Assembly: GCF_002163855.1 (NCBI RefSeq)
Contig: NZ_CP019332.1
Span: 2,831,145-2,895,144 of the forward strand
From: Winogradskyella sp. PC-19
GTDB lineage: Bacteria > Bacteroidota > Bacteroidia > Flavobacteriales > Flavobacteriaceae
DNA length: 64,000 nucleotides
Direction of reading: 5' to 3'
This document shows, one piece after another, positions 19,708 to 29,096 of the stretch; position 1 is the first letter of the stretch; each line of letters starts with the position of its first letter. The translations under genes were made by a program, and so were the position numbers. The notes beneath the pieces are model-generated. The model saw only the letters and a list, made by a program, of their open reading frames with translations. It was not told the DNA's origin and did no database searches.

Positions 19708-21222
19708 ATGAAAAGAATAAATAAAATAATATTTATCGGGCTATTAGTATTATTAACGGGTTGTAACGACGCTATTGATATAGACCAGCCAGGTAGACTG
19801 AGTGCGGCGAACGCATTCAGAACTGTTACTGATTTAGAAAACGGTATTTTGGCTTTATACGGTCAATTAGATACCACTCCAGAGATTGCATTATCGTCTA
19901 ATTTTACAGATGAGCTAGCAATAGGATTTGATTCTGGTGGGCAAGGATTTGCCTTGTACGACTTTGTATTAAATGCAGGTAGTGTAGCCGCTTCTAACTT
20001 CTGGGTACGTAACTATGCAATAAACAACAGATGTTCAGTGCTTATTGAAGCTGCAACTAACATTACGCCAGATGCTGCTGATTTAGCTGATTATAACAAT
20101 GCTTTAGCTCAAGCTCATTTTATCAGAGCATATGCAAATTTTGAGTTGTTATTATATTTCAGTCCAGACCCAACAAACGATGCAACTTTAGCTGCTCCAG
20201 TTGTGGATTTTGTACCTGGTTTAAGTTTCCAACCACTACGTGATACTACAGGTGCTTTATGGGATTATATCAATGCTGATTTAGCCATTGCTGAATCAGG
20301 ATTAGTCGATCAGTCTAACCCTACGTTTGCTTCTAAAGATGCAGTTAGAGCTTTTAGAGCTAGAATTGCATTAACTAGAGGAGATTATCCAACAGCTCAA
20401 ACATTAGCTAATTCATTATTATCTAGTTATGGTTTAGCAGATACAACTCAGTATACAAACATGTGGTTTGATAATGATAATACTGAAATCATTTGGAAAA
20501 TGGAGCGTGTATTAAACGATGGTTTTGATGGACAAGGAGCCACAGGTTCAGTAAACGCAGGCGGATGGGCAGGAGCTCGTTTTGCATTTGTTAACGCAAC
20601 ATTAGAAGGTGGACCTTATTTTGAAATGGACAGAAGTGTATTTGATGAATTATCTCCCAGCACTCCAGGTGTAGCAAATGGAGGTGATGTAAGATATGAT
20701 GTAATGGTATCACCAACATCTATAATTAGTCCAGATTATCAAAATGATCCAGACCCAGTAAACAATGATGTTTTAGTTATCCAAAAATATCCTGGATCAC
20801 AAGGTCGTCCATTAATGAATGATTTAAAAGTATTTAGATCATCGGAGATGTTATTGATTGCTGCAGAGGCAAGAGCATACCAAAGTGATTTTACAGGTGT
20901 ACAGACTTTATTACAGCAATTAAGAACTGCTAGATTTGGTTCAGCACAAACAGTAGCACTTCCTTCTTCAGTTTCGGAAGCTGTAGGTGCAGTATTGGAT
21001 GAAAGAAAGATAGAGTTGGCTTATGAAGGTCATAGATATAAAGATTTAAAGCGTTCGGGTGTAGCTGGCGGTAGAGGTATTAACAGAGATCCTATAGCAT
21101 GTGGTATCCAGAGTGGAGCATGTACATTAGCTGCTAGTGATTTTAGATTTACATTACCAATTCCTATTGTAGAGATTAATGCTAATCCAGCTATAGGAGC
21201 AGAGCAAAACCCTGGCTACTAG
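19708..21222 (+). CDS. RagB/SusD family outer-membrane nutrient-binding lipoprotein
   Basis: SusD-type proteins are surface lipoproteins that bind glycans or peptides and act as lids on SusC TonB-dependent transporters. The lipobox ends at Cys19 (LLVLLTGC). The usual N-terminal segment (INQPG-like IDIDQPGRLSAANAFRTVTDLENGILALYGQLD), the TPR-like helices (ALAQAHFIRAYANFELLLYFSPDPTND) and the C-terminal LDERKIELAYEGHRYKDLKRSG are all present. Length (504) fits. Unusually, no SusC gene flanks it: the upstream neighbour is AIM24 behind a terminator and the downstream neighbour is a small unrelated gene. Confidence 0.93.
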   Translation: MKRINKIIFIGLLVLLTGCNDAIDIDQPGRLSAANAFRTVTDLENGILALYGQLDTTPEIALSSNFTDELAIGFDSGGQGFALYDFVLNAGSVAASNFWVRNYAINNRCSVLIEAATNITPDAADLADYNNALAQAHFIRAYANFELLLYFSPDPTNDATLAAPVVDFVPGLSFQPLRDTTGALWDYINADLAIAESGLVDQSNPTFASKDAVRAFRARIALTRGDYPTAQTLANSLLSSYGLADTTQYTNMWFDNDNTEIIWKMERVLNDGFDGQGATGSVNAGGWAGARFAFVNATLEGGPYFEMDRSVFDELSPSTPGVANGGDVRYDVMVSPTSIISPDYQNDPDPVNNDVLVIQKYPGSQGRPLMNDLKVFRSSEMLLIAAEARAYQSDFTGVQTLLQQLRTARFGSAQTVALPSSVSEAVGAVLDERKIELAYEGHRYKDLKRSGVAGGRGINRDPIACGIQSGACTLAASDFRFTLPIPIVEINANPAIGAEQNPGY

Positions 21223-21249
21223 TTGTAATTACTTTCTGTAGAATTACAA

Positions 21250-21295
21250 AATATAAGCGGAATTTCTTCAGTAAGATTTTTCGCTTATTTTTTGT
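21250..21295 (+). terminator. Possible terminator of the SusD gene
   Basis: ATAAGCGGAA and TTTTCGCTTAT can pair around a roughly 18-base loop and are followed by T residues. The stem is weaker and the loop longer than in the other terminators of this window. Confidence 0.5.
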
Positions 21296-21558
21296 AAAAA
21301 GTTATTAAAAAATTAAGAATATTCTTTGATGTGATAAGGGTTAACAGTTACTAAGCATGATTGCAAATTTTGATAATTTTTGGATAACTAGAATCGTTTT
21401 TAACTTTTGTCTATCGAGATTTTTAACATAAGAAGCTGTTAATTTTTGTATTGCAAATATAAAAGTGAAGTATTTTTTTTCTAAATTTAGGTTTAATTAA
21501 AATTAAGCCTATTGAATAAAGCTACCTTTCGTTTAACCTTAAAACCCCTATTATAATT

Positions 21559-21756
21559 ATGGCGAGAGCAATGTTCGAGTACACCAAGACTGTACTCAAT
21601 AAGGTGAGTTTTGATACTACTCTTTTTTGTAAAGAAGTAGAAAAAGCCGTAAAACGCTTATTACCATATGAATTAGAAGAATTACGGATATTTATTCAAA
21701 ACTTAATACATCAAAATCCAGATTTAAATCAATGTATGATTTATCTAAAAGCATAA
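21559..21756 (+). CDS. Small conserved-looking hypothetical protein
   Basis: The 65-residue product (MARAMFEYTKTVLNKVSFD...) is amphipathic and helix-rich, with no signal or membrane segment. Its codon use matches neighbouring genes, it starts with ATG in an A-rich context and it is followed at once by a strong terminator, so I regard it as real. Function is unknown. The preceding 336-bp gap contains the weak SusD terminator and otherwise AT-rich DNA without a clear signal. Confidence 0.7.
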   Translation: MARAMFEYTKTVLNKVSFDTTLFCKEVEKAVKRLLPYELEELRIFIQNLIHQNPDLNQCMIYLKA

Positions 21757-21783
21757 AAAATGCGACTTTATAGTCGCTTTTTT
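21755..21783 (+). terminator. Rho-independent terminator
   Basis: GCGACT and AGTCGC pair around a 4-base loop, flanked by an A-tract and a run of at least six T. It serves the small plus-strand gene and, in reverse, the convergent oxyR gene. Confidence 0.85.
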
Positions 21784-21788
21784 CTATC

Positions 21789-22727
21789 TTATTTTGATAA
21801 CGGGCTTATAATTTCTACATTCTGAAAAGCGATAGCTCCTCTAATGATTCCTGAAATTACGTTATGCATAGCATCTATAATTTGCATCTTTAGTTCACTT
21901 TTGTGATAAATGATACTGACTTCTCTAGCTGGCGATGGTTCAGTAAAGTGCCTAAGGTTGTGGCTTAGTTTCTCTCTAAAATCCATAGTGTGTAAATAAG
22001 GTAAAAGTGTCATCCCTAGACCTTCGTTCGATAGTTTAATTAGGGTCTCTATACTTCCACTTTCTAGCTGAAAGCCATCTTCTGTTTGGTCTTTGAAAGT
22101 TTTACAAAGGTTAAGCACACCATCTCTAAAGCAGTGACCATCCTCGAGCAACAGCATATCTTCAATATCTAAATCTGAAACCTCTATCTTTTTTTTGTCT
22201 CTAAGACGATGATTTTCTGGAATATATGCTACAAATGGTTCGTAATAGAGAACACGTTCCTTTATTGTTTCGTTTTCTAAAGGTGTGGCAGCAATAGCAG
22301 CATCTAAATGACCATCATTTATACGCGCCAAAACTTCATCAGTAGTTAATTCTTCTATTTTTAATTTTACCTTCGGATATTTTTTTATAAAATTTTTCAA
22401 AAACATTGGAAGTAAAGTAGGCATTACTGTTGGTATAATACCTAGCCTAAATTCGCCTCCAATAAAACCTTTTTGTTGGTCTACAATATCCTGAATACGT
22501 TCTGCTTCATTAACAATATTCCGAGCTTGAAACACTATTTTACGACCTACATCAGTAAGTTCGATAGGCTTTTTTCCTCTATCAAATATTATGACGTCTA
22601 ATTCGTCTTCTAACTTTTGTATTTGTGTACTTAAAGTTGGTTGTGTTACAAAACAGCTCTCAGCAGCTTTGGTGAAGTTCTTATGCTCTGCAATAGCAAG
22701 TGTATATTTTAGTTGGGTGATTGTCAT
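21789..22727 (-). CDS. oxyR: Hydrogen peroxide-inducible regulator OxyR (LysR family)
   Basis: This is a LysR-type regulator with an N-terminal winged helix (TQLKYTLAIAEHKNFTKAAESCFVTQPTLS) and an effector domain. Two cysteines in the segment DGHCFRDGVLNLC fall at residues 199 and 208, the same spacing and even the same numbers as the peroxide-sensing pair of E. coli OxyR, so peroxide sensing by disulfide formation is well supported. It is divergent from dps across a 79-bp region, which suggests that it controls dps and its own expression. Confidence 0.94.
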   Translation of the reverse strand: MTITQLKYTLAIAEHKNFTKAAESCFVTQPTLSTQIQKLEDELDVIIFDRGKKPIELTDVGRKIVFQARNIVNEAERIQDIVDQQKGFIGGEFRLGIIPTVMPTLLPMFLKNFIKKYPKVKLKIEELTTDEVLARINDGHLDAAIAATPLENETIKERVLYYEPFVAYIPENHRLRDKKKIEVSDLDIEDMLLLEDGHCFRDGVLNLCKTFKDQTEDGFQLESGSIETLIKLSNEGLGMTLLPYLHTMDFREKLSHNLRHFTEPSPAREVSIIYHKSELKMQIIDAMHNVISGIIRGAIAFQNVEIISPLSK

Positions 22728-22806
22728 ATGAATCGATTTAGACTATAAAAGTATTAAAACTATTCATAAAATCTATCAAGTGCTAATGTAATTATTTATT
22801 AATTTT

Positions 22807-23307
22807 ATGACATTAAAACAAACAAATATGACACTAAATAGTATAGGATTAGATACAGGAAAAACAAAAGCTTTAGCAAAAGATTTAAACCAGCTACTAG
22901 CTAATTTTCAATTATATTATCAAAACTTAAGAGGTATTCATTGGAATATTAAAGGTCGAGCTTTTTTTGATTTACATGTAAAGTTTGAAGAATTATACAC
23001 AGATGCAAACCTAAAAGTTGATGAAATCGCAGAACGTATTTTGACGCTCGGAGCAACGCCACTGCATACTTTTGATGATTATACTAAAGCTGCAAAAGTA
23101 CCAGTTGGAAAAAACATAAGTAAAGATATCGATGCGGTTCAGTTAATTGTAAATTCGTTGACGGAGTTATTAAAAATTGAACGTCAGATTTTGAATAAGT
23201 CAGATGTAGCCAACGATGAAGGTACAAACTCTATGATGAGTGATTTCATAACCGAACAAGAAAAGACGGTTTGGATGATGAAAGCTTGGTTAGGAGAAAC
23301 CGTATAA
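22807..23307 (+). CDS. dps: Dps family DNA-binding ferritin
   Basis: Dps forms dodecamers that oxidise and store iron and protect DNA from peroxide. The ferroxidase residues are all present: H45 (in RGIHWNIKG), H57 (FFDLHVKFEELY), D72 and E76 (VDEIAERIL), with the 12-residue spacing typical of the family. A second in-frame ATG lies 21 bp downstream and could be the true start. The divergent neighbour is oxyR, consistent with peroxide induction. Confidence 0.95.
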   Translation: MTLKQTNMTLNSIGLDTGKTKALAKDLNQLLANFQLYYQNLRGIHWNIKGRAFFDLHVKFEELYTDANLKVDEIAERILTLGATPLHTFDDYTKAAKVPVGKNISKDIDAVQLIVNSLTELLKIERQILNKSDVANDEGTNSMMSDFITEQEKTVWMMKAWLGETV

Positions 23308-23323
23308 CTTTATATTTATAACT

Positions 23324-23352
23324 AAAAAGGGACTATTTAATAGTCCCTTTTT
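23324..23352 (+). terminator. Bidirectional terminator after dps
   Basis: AAAAAGGGACTA and TAGTCCCTTTTTT pair around a short AT loop. A- and T-tracts on both sides allow use by dps and by the convergent DUF2141 gene. Confidence 0.88.
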
Positions 23353-23371
23353 TGATTGATGATTTATATTC

Positions 23372-23785
23372 TTAGAAACGGATATTAATTTCTAAATCTT
23401 TATCGGCTACATTAAATTTAGCATCTGCGAAACTAGGTGGGCCAAAATTCATAACATTGTTTGATGCACCATAAGCTTCTAATGGCATTCCGTTTTCTCT
23501 AAAATCCATTTTACCGTTGTTGTTAGCATCATGGTTTCCAAGTACTGCATACTCTCCTGGTTTTACGTTTTCAAAAGTGATAGTTATTTTATTATCCTCA
23601 ATTTTTGAACTTTTTGCTTGTATTGGAGCTGCTTTCATAAAAGTGTTCTCTGAGTGTAAAGCCATTGCTACAACACCGTTGTTGTTAGCTACGTTATCTA
23701 CAGTTACAGTAATTGTAATACCATCTTGTGCAAAAGTTAATAAAGAAGAAAATGCTAAGGCGATTGTTAAGATTAAATTTTTCAT
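23372..23785 (-). CDS. DUF2141 exported protein
   Basis: The 137-residue product has a signal peptide (LALAFSSLLTFAQ) and the DUF2141 pattern: ITVTVDNVANNNGVVAMALHSENTFMKA, then FENVKPGEYAVLGNHDANNNGKMDFRENGMPLEAYGASNN. These are small beta-sandwich secreted proteins of unknown function. A LytTR-type direct repeat lies about 80-110 bp upstream of its start, so expression may respond to a LytTR response regulator. Confidence 0.88.
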   Translation of the reverse strand: MKNLILTIALAFSSLLTFAQDGITITVTVDNVANNNGVVAMALHSENTFMKAAPIQAKSSKIEDNKITITFENVKPGEYAVLGNHDANNNGKMDFRENGMPLEAYGASNNVMNFGPPSFADAKFNVADKDLEINIRF

Positions 23786-23863
23786 GATTGAGTTTTTAAT
23801 GGTTTGTTTGTTATTGATGATTCAAATATCCAACTAAACAACTACCAACCAGAATTCTTTTTA

Positions 23864-23893
23864 CCGAACTGTATTTTTTTTATGACGAACTGT
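23864..23893 (-). promoter_or_regulatory. Putative LytTR response-regulator operator
   Basis: On the minus strand the 9-mers ACAGTTCGT and ACAGTTCGG form a direct repeat separated by exactly 12 bases (21-bp period). This is the geometry of LytTR/AgrA binding sites, and the ACAGTT core also matches. It sits upstream of the DUF2141 gene. The regulator itself is not in the window. Confidence 0.5.
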
Positions 23894-23915
23894 GATTTTA
23901 TATAAAAAGTAAAAT

Positions 23916-25247
23916 TTATAACAAGCCTCTAGCTTTAACCTCAAGATATTTATTAATGGTATTGATGGTTAATTTTTCGGGTGGAGTTAAAATACTTTGA
24001 ATACCATGTTTTTGAAGTTCTTTAACCATCAAGCGTTTTTCGAATGCAAATTTTTCAGCAATGGTTTTGTGGTAGATAGATTGTAAATCTTCGGCATTAG
24101 CATTTATAATTTCATCTAATTCAGTGTTTTCAAACAAAATAACAACCAACATGTGCTTTTTTGAAATACCTTGTAGATATGGCATTTGACGTTTTAAAGC
24201 ACTTAAATGTTCAAAATTAGTATATAATAATACCAAGCTGCGATGTGTTACTTTACGTTTTAATTGCGCGAATAACAATCCATAATCGCTATCTGTAAAT
24301 TGTGTATTGATGTTGTATAGTGTTTCTAAAATACGATTGAGATATGTTAGTTTATTTACAGCAGGTATAAAGGATTCAATCTTTTTTGAAAAAGTTATCA
24401 TACCAACTTTATCATGCTTTTTGAGTGCAACATTACTAAAAGCTAGAGTAGAATTTATAGCATAGTCCAATAACTTCAAACCATTAAAAGGCATCTTCAT
24501 CACACGACCAGAATCTATGATAGAGTAGATGGGTTGTGATTTTTCGTCTTGGTATTGATTAACCATTAATTGAGCATGCTTGGCAGTAGCTTTCCAATTT
24601 ACGGTTCTAAAATCATCACCTCTGACATACTCCTTTATTTGTTCAAACTCTGAGGTATGACCTATACGTCTTATTTTTTTGAGACCAATTTCACTTAGTT
24701 TATTGCTAATGGCTAAGAAATCGTACTTCTGCATTTGAATGATTGACGGATAAACCATAACCATTTGCCTGTTTTGAAACTGATATTTTCGTTTTATGAT
24801 TTTCAGAATTGAAGATACATAGATATTAAGGTGACCAAAATAGTATTCGCCTCTATCAACAGGTCTTACTAGATATTCAAAATCATGAGTCTGTTTTGGG
24901 TTTAGTTCTGTTTTGTATGAAAAGTCACGTTTTTGAAATTGAATTGGTAACTCGTCAATGACATCTATAACTGCTTTGAAACCATATTGGTTTTTAACGG
25001 TAATTGGCACAGGATTATTATCGCTATTACTAAACTTATCTGGCAATATTCTACGAGCTGAAACACCTTCTTTGCTGCTGTATAGCATCATAAGGTCAAT
25101 TAATAATAGAACTGCAATTATTATTGTAATTATCCAAGCCAATGAAAAGAATCCCGAAAACCAATAGCTTAAAATAAAGCATACTGAAGCCAACGCTATG
25201 TATATGTAGAATTGCTTGTGGATATATAGGGATTTAATAAATTTCAT
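23916..25247 (-). CDS. DUF58 domain protein (MoxR-associated)
   Basis: Two N-terminal membrane helices (about 13-52) are followed by the DUF58/von Willebrand-like domain with its signature EYVRGDDFRTVNWKATAKHAQLMVNQYQDEKSQPIYSIIDSGRVM. Such proteins work with MoxR AAA ATPases; they are presumed to present or assemble membrane or periplasmic substrates. Last gene of the six-gene membrane operon, 21 bp after moxR. Confidence 0.9.
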   Translation of the reverse strand: MKFIKSLYIHKQFYIYIALASVCFILSYWFSGFFSLAWIITIIIAVLLLIDLMMLYSSKEGVSARRILPDKFSNSDNNPVPITVKNQYGFKAVIDVIDELPIQFQKRDFSYKTELNPKQTHDFEYLVRPVDRGEYYFGHLNIYVSSILKIIKRKYQFQNRQMVMVYPSIIQMQKYDFLAISNKLSEIGLKKIRRIGHTSEFEQIKEYVRGDDFRTVNWKATAKHAQLMVNQYQDEKSQPIYSIIDSGRVMKMPFNGLKLLDYAINSTLAFSNVALKKHDKVGMITFSKKIESFIPAVNKLTYLNRILETLYNINTQFTDSDYGLLFAQLKRKVTHRSLVLLYTNFEHLSALKRQMPYLQGISKKHMLVVILFENTELDEIINANAEDLQSIYHKTIAEKFAFEKRLMVKELQKHGIQSILTPPEKLTINTINKYLEVKARGLL

Positions 25248-25268
25248 TGCTTCTTCTAATTCTTTGAC

Positions 25269-26276
25269 CTATCGTGGTACTTCAACAGATTGAACAATCA
25301 TTTCTACAACATTCTCGGTTATCATGCCTTCCATTTCACGCTCAGGAGTTAGAATAATTCTATGATTTAATACAGGGTTTAAGGCTTTTTTTACATCTTC
25401 CGGTATTACAAAATCACGGCCATTAATTGCCGCAAATGCTTTTGCAGTATTCAAAATAGCGATGGATGCTCTAGGCGAACCACCTAAATATAAGTGCGGA
25501 TGGTTTCTTGTTTTTGATACAATTTCAGCGATATATTGTATGATTTTTGGCTCTACTATTACCGATTGTGTTTTGGATTTGTAATCAGCAAGAGATGCTA
25601 CATCTAAAACTGCACTAATAGACGTTTGTGGTGATTCCCCTTTGCGTTCGTGATGAGATGTAATAATTTTCACTTCCTCTTCAAGCGATGGGTAATCAAC
25701 TTTTATTTTAAATATAAAACGGTCTAATTGTGCTTCAGGCAACGCATACGTACCTTCTTGTTCAATAGGGTTTTGAGTTGCTAAAACCATAAAAGGGTCA
25801 CTGAATTTATATGTGGTACCGTCGATAGTTGCCTGACGCTCTTCCATTGTTTCAAAAAGTGCAGCTTGAGTTTTTGCGGGCGCACGATTAATCTCATCAA
25901 TCAGAACAATATTGGAGAAGATAGGACCTTTTTTAAATTCAAATTCCGATGATTTCATATTTAAAACAGAAGTTCCTAAAACATCACTAGGCATTAAATC
26001 TGGTGTAAACTGAATACGACTAAAGTCTGTTTTTAAAACTTTGGCAAATAGTTTTGCAGTCACTGTTTTTGCAATTCCGGGTACGCCTTCAATTAAAACA
26101 TGTCCGTCAGCTAATAACGCAACGATAAGGAGTTCTACAAAATTATCTTGACCAATGATAACTTTTCGAAGTTCAGATTTTATGCCATCTACTGCGTTTT
26201 TTAAGCCTTCTAAAGAAATTCTGTTATTAAAATCTAAATTGTTATTTTGTGTTTCGTTTATTTCTTCGTTTTCCAT
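25269..26276 (-). CDS. MoxR family AAA+ ATPase
   Basis: This is a cytoplasmic AAA+ chaperone-like ATPase. Walker A is EGVPGIAKT, Walker B is IVLIDEINRAPAKTQAALFETMEE, and the sensor region is FMVLATQNPIEQEGTYALPEAQLDRF, all diagnostic of MoxR. Length (335) is typical. Its 5' end overlaps the DUF4350 gene by 19 bp. MoxR proteins mature metal-enzyme or envelope complexes, acting with DUF58 proteins encoded beside them. Confidence 0.95.
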   Translation of the reverse strand: MENEEINETQNNNLDFNNRISLEGLKNAVDGIKSELRKVIIGQDNFVELLIVALLADGHVLIEGVPGIAKTVTAKLFAKVLKTDFSRIQFTPDLMPSDVLGTSVLNMKSSEFEFKKGPIFSNIVLIDEINRAPAKTQAALFETMEERQATIDGTTYKFSDPFMVLATQNPIEQEGTYALPEAQLDRFIFKIKVDYPSLEEEVKIITSHHERKGESPQTSISAVLDVASLADYKSKTQSVIVEPKIIQYIAEIVSKTRNHPHLYLGGSPRASIAILNTAKAFAAINGRDFVIPEDVKKALNPVLNHRIILTPEREMEGMITENVVEMIVQSVEVPR

Positions 26277-27478
26277 TGGTTATGGGATTTAAAAGTTTCT
26301 ATTAAGGTATTTAGCCTTTCTAATTGTATGTTGTTTATTGCTGATTGTTGCTGAAGACTTTCTATATAACTAAAAAGTTGCTCGGTATCTTCAACTGAGT
26401 TATTACTTCTAGCAGCAAGATTTTTTATGAATTCTGGATTTATTTCAGAGGTCATTAAAAACATATGATTTCTGATGTATTCCAAAAAATGCTGAATTTT
26501 ATGCTCTGCAATTTCTTTGTGTTTGCTGCTTTCATAATACATGTTTGCAATAGTTCGTGTAAAATCTATGGATTGATTTTTTAAAGGTTTTATAATGGGA
26601 ATGGCGCGTTGTTTTCGTTTTCCTTCAAAAATTATATATACCAAGACGCCTATTAAAACTAGGTAATAAGCCCATTTAAGCTCTTTGGTGTTCAAAAATA
26701 AATACATAGGTGACGTGTAGAATTTTTTTCCAGATTTATAGTGTTGGTCTACATAAATTGGTTGATTAGTATCCAAATAAGATAACAGTCCTGCAGTGTA
26801 ATTCTGGTTAGGAGCTTCTAATATAAAATAGTTTGTAAAGGTCTGCGGAAAAGTACTTAGAATAATTTGTCCATCACCAAAAGGCTGCTTTATAACGTTT
26901 ATTAAAGGCGTATTTGCGGAGTCTTTTTCTATTCCAAATTTTTCTATAACGCCAATCACTTTCGTATTAAGTGTATCAATCTTTGTAAAATGAAATAGCG
27001 TAGAAGCTTTGCTGACCTTATACTTATTATCACTTAAATTTGAATTTACATGTTGGAGTTGAAACTTGTTTTCAAAATTATTAAAAATGTTAACTGATTC
27101 TGTTTCTAGATTTAGGGTGTCTAGTAATTTATACTCAAAATCTACGGCAGAGACAAGTAGTGTATTCCCTTCTGAAGTCCAGTCGAGAAGACTTTCTAAT
27201 TCTGCTTCGCCAAAGTTTATGCCGCCGTTATAAAAAAGATAAGTACCTTTAATATTATTTTTTTTTAGATATTCATATGGAGGTCTATCTATAGTAACAA
27301 CTAAGTCTGAAATTTTTTTTAATTGCTCTGTAAACACATAACTACCATAAGGAATTTTATGATGTGTTGCATACGACGGAAACCAATTAATGTCTTTGGG
27401 TTTTGTCATCTCAAAAACTACAAGTGCAACAACTGTAAGTAGAATTAGACCGATATATATTTTTCCGCGTTTACCCAA
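26258..27478 (-). CDS. DUF4350 membrane protein
   Basis: An N-terminal membrane helix (about 6-23) is followed by an extracytoplasmic DUF4350-like domain (NWFPSYATHHKIPYGSYVFTEQL, then LLDWTSEGNTLLVSAVDF). A second helix lies near 275-290 (YYLVLIGVLVYIIFEG), followed by a cytoplasmic tail. This family is almost always found with moxR and DUF58. It overlaps the genes on both sides, which indicates a tightly coupled operon. Biochemical role unknown. Confidence 0.85.
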   Translation of the reverse strand: MGKRGKIYIGLILLTVVALVVFEMTKPKDINWFPSYATHHKIPYGSYVFTEQLKKISDLVVTIDRPPYEYLKKNNIKGTYLFYNGGINFGEAELESLLDWTSEGNTLLVSAVDFEYKLLDTLNLETESVNIFNNFENKFQLQHVNSNLSDNKYKVSKASTLFHFTKIDTLNTKVIGVIEKFGIEKDSANTPLINVIKQPFGDGQIILSTFPQTFTNYFILEAPNQNYTAGLLSYLDTNQPIYVDQHYKSGKKFYTSPMYLFLNTKELKWAYYLVLIGVLVYIIFEGKRKQRAIPIIKPLKNQSIDFTRTIANMYYESSKHKEIAEHKIQHFLEYIRNHMFLMTSEINPEFIKNLAARSNNSVEDTEQLFSYIESLQQQSAINNIQLERLNTLIETFKSHNQWKTKK

Positions 27479-28205
27479 TTGTTATAGTTTTGTTTAAAGA
27501 TTCAAATGGCAATTTTAAGCTTTCAAATTTTACGGCATCAATATTAAACTCACCATACCAAACATAATCGTAGATTTTAGTAATATTTTCAAAATCTGGT
27601 TTATAATATGTATTGTCGAGCTCGGTAATATAATCTTCATTAGTTTTTTGTGGTTGCCATTCTATATTATCTGTTTCTGTTAGCTTTTTTAGAGCTAATA
27701 AATAGTAGTATCTAATGGCGAGTCTATAGTTTTTTTGTTTGATTGCTTGATGAATTAGAGCATCTATATCTTCGTTTTTAATGATTTGCTCTTCTTCGGA
27801 ATAGGATATCTGCCCTTTTTCTTGTTGCTTACCAATAATATTATTCGAGTTTACTTTTAAAAAAAATCTTATTAATAAATAAATTAAAATTGCAAGAAGT
27901 AAATACGGTAAAACTCTAAAAATAAAATATAAGAATCCAGTTACTGAGCCTATACCAAATATAGATTCCCAGAATTGGCGTAATAAATTTCTTAGCCAAC
28001 GTACAAACTTGTCAAAAATGTTTTCTTCTTTTTTAACTTCGGTATAGTTAAACTCTTCATCTGCTTTATAGGTTTCTAAATCCTTTTCAGAGATAGTTTG
28101 CTTTTCTATATTAGAATCATCATAATAGTCAGGTCGAATTTCCTCTTGGGAGAATGCCAAAAAGTTAATTGAAAACAAAAAAACTATTATAATTATATAG
28201 CGCAT
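27471..28205 (-). CDS. DUF4129 membrane protein
   Basis: The protein has a signal-like N-terminus (FLFSINFLAFSQ), a central membrane region (GFLYFIFRVLPYLLLAILIYLLIRF, about 95-118) and a C-terminal DUF4129 domain (AIRYYYLLALKKLTETDNIEWQPQKTNEDYITEL and YVWYGEFNIDAVKFESL). DUF4129 is part of the standard MoxR cluster and is sometimes linked to transglutaminase-type proteins. Function unknown. Confidence 0.87.
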   Translation of the reverse strand: MRYIIIIVFLFSINFLAFSQEEIRPDYYDDSNIEKQTISEKDLETYKADEEFNYTEVKKEENIFDKFVRWLRNLLRQFWESIFGIGSVTGFLYFIFRVLPYLLLAILIYLLIRFFLKVNSNNIIGKQQEKGQISYSEEEQIIKNEDIDALIHQAIKQKNYRLAIRYYYLLALKKLTETDNIEWQPQKTNEDYITELDNTYYKPDFENITKIYDYVWYGEFNIDAVKFESLKLPFESLNKTITIG

Positions 28206-29090
28206 TTACTCTTCTATTTGTCCAATATTACTTATGCGCTGGTAAGTGCCTGTGAAATTTCTTTTTTCGTTAAGATGAAAGTAAAGAAACGCACTAGCTA
28301 CGATAAGAACAAGATTCAATAATATTGAAAATAAATTTGAAATCACATTTATCAAAATATACACTGGGTCTTGAAATGTATTAAGGCTTTCCGGATCAAT
28401 TTCACCTGATAAGATACCAGTTTTTAAATAAGTATATATTGCAGCCGGAACCGAAAAAACCATACTCAAAACATATATGAGTATAAAGAGAACTATTATA
28501 GTTCCAATTGATAGCCAAAAATCTTCATTTATCAAATCGTAGCCATAACTGTATGAGCTAGATGCGCCACGTCTACCTTCAAAAACATATATACTAAACA
28601 CAATAAACATAGGCACCATGACATACAAAACTGGGAAAAAACAGAGCAGCATGGCAACAAAAAGCGTCAAGTATTTTAAAAAACCAAGCCCGAGATAACC
28701 CCAAAACGTTTTTGATACATTGTGCTTTATCTCTTGTACATTAACTTCACCAGAGTTTTTGATGTAAGATTTTATGTAATGTAAAGCAGAAGAGCTTACA
28801 AATATTAGAGCTATAACCATGGATACCATGTAAGCTAGCGCAGCTAAAAGTAAAAAACCAAGATTGTTAAATCCAAAATCAGTACCACCATAAACATCAA
28901 AACTAAGTATGTCACCAGCATAATATGTGTATGTAGACATTGCCACGAGAAATAATACTAATGCAGGTCCAGAGATAGTTAAAATTGTCTTTAGAAATGG
29001 CTTAAATTCATTTCGTATAAAACCAAAAGTATCTGATAATAACAATCCAAAATCGCGTTGTTTTTTAAATTCTATATAGTTTTTATTCAT
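28206..29090 (-). CDS. Multi-pass membrane protein of the MoxR cluster
   Basis: The 294-residue protein has about six hydrophobic helices (roughly 32-55, 70-100, 130-160, 195-215, 250-275) and resembles the glycerophosphodiester-phosphodiesterase-like membrane domain or DUF4013-type proteins in layout. No catalytic motif is visible. It abuts the DUF4129 gene and is 6 bp from the SpoIIM-like gene, so it is part of the operon. Confidence 0.75.
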   Translation of the reverse strand: MNKNYIEFKKQRDFGLLLSDTFGFIRNEFKPFLKTILTISGPALVLFLVAMSTYTYYAGDILSFDVYGGTDFGFNNLGFLLLAALAYMVSMVIALIFVSSSALHYIKSYIKNSGEVNVQEIKHNVSKTFWGYLGLGFLKYLTLFVAMLLCFFPVLYVMVPMFIVFSIYVFEGRRGASSSYSYGYDLINEDFWLSIGTIIVLFILIYVLSMVFSVPAAIYTYLKTGILSGEIDPESLNTFQDPVYILINVISNLFSILLNLVLIVASAFLYFHLNEKRNFTGTYQRISNIGQIEE

Positions 29091-29096
29091 TAGTCT

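Noticed and set aside
22728-22806. OxyR operator with regular CTAT half-sites between oxyR and dps
   Set aside because: CTAT words are present but not at the 11-bp spacing expected for OxyR tetramers; binding is likely from gene arrangement but I cannot define the site.
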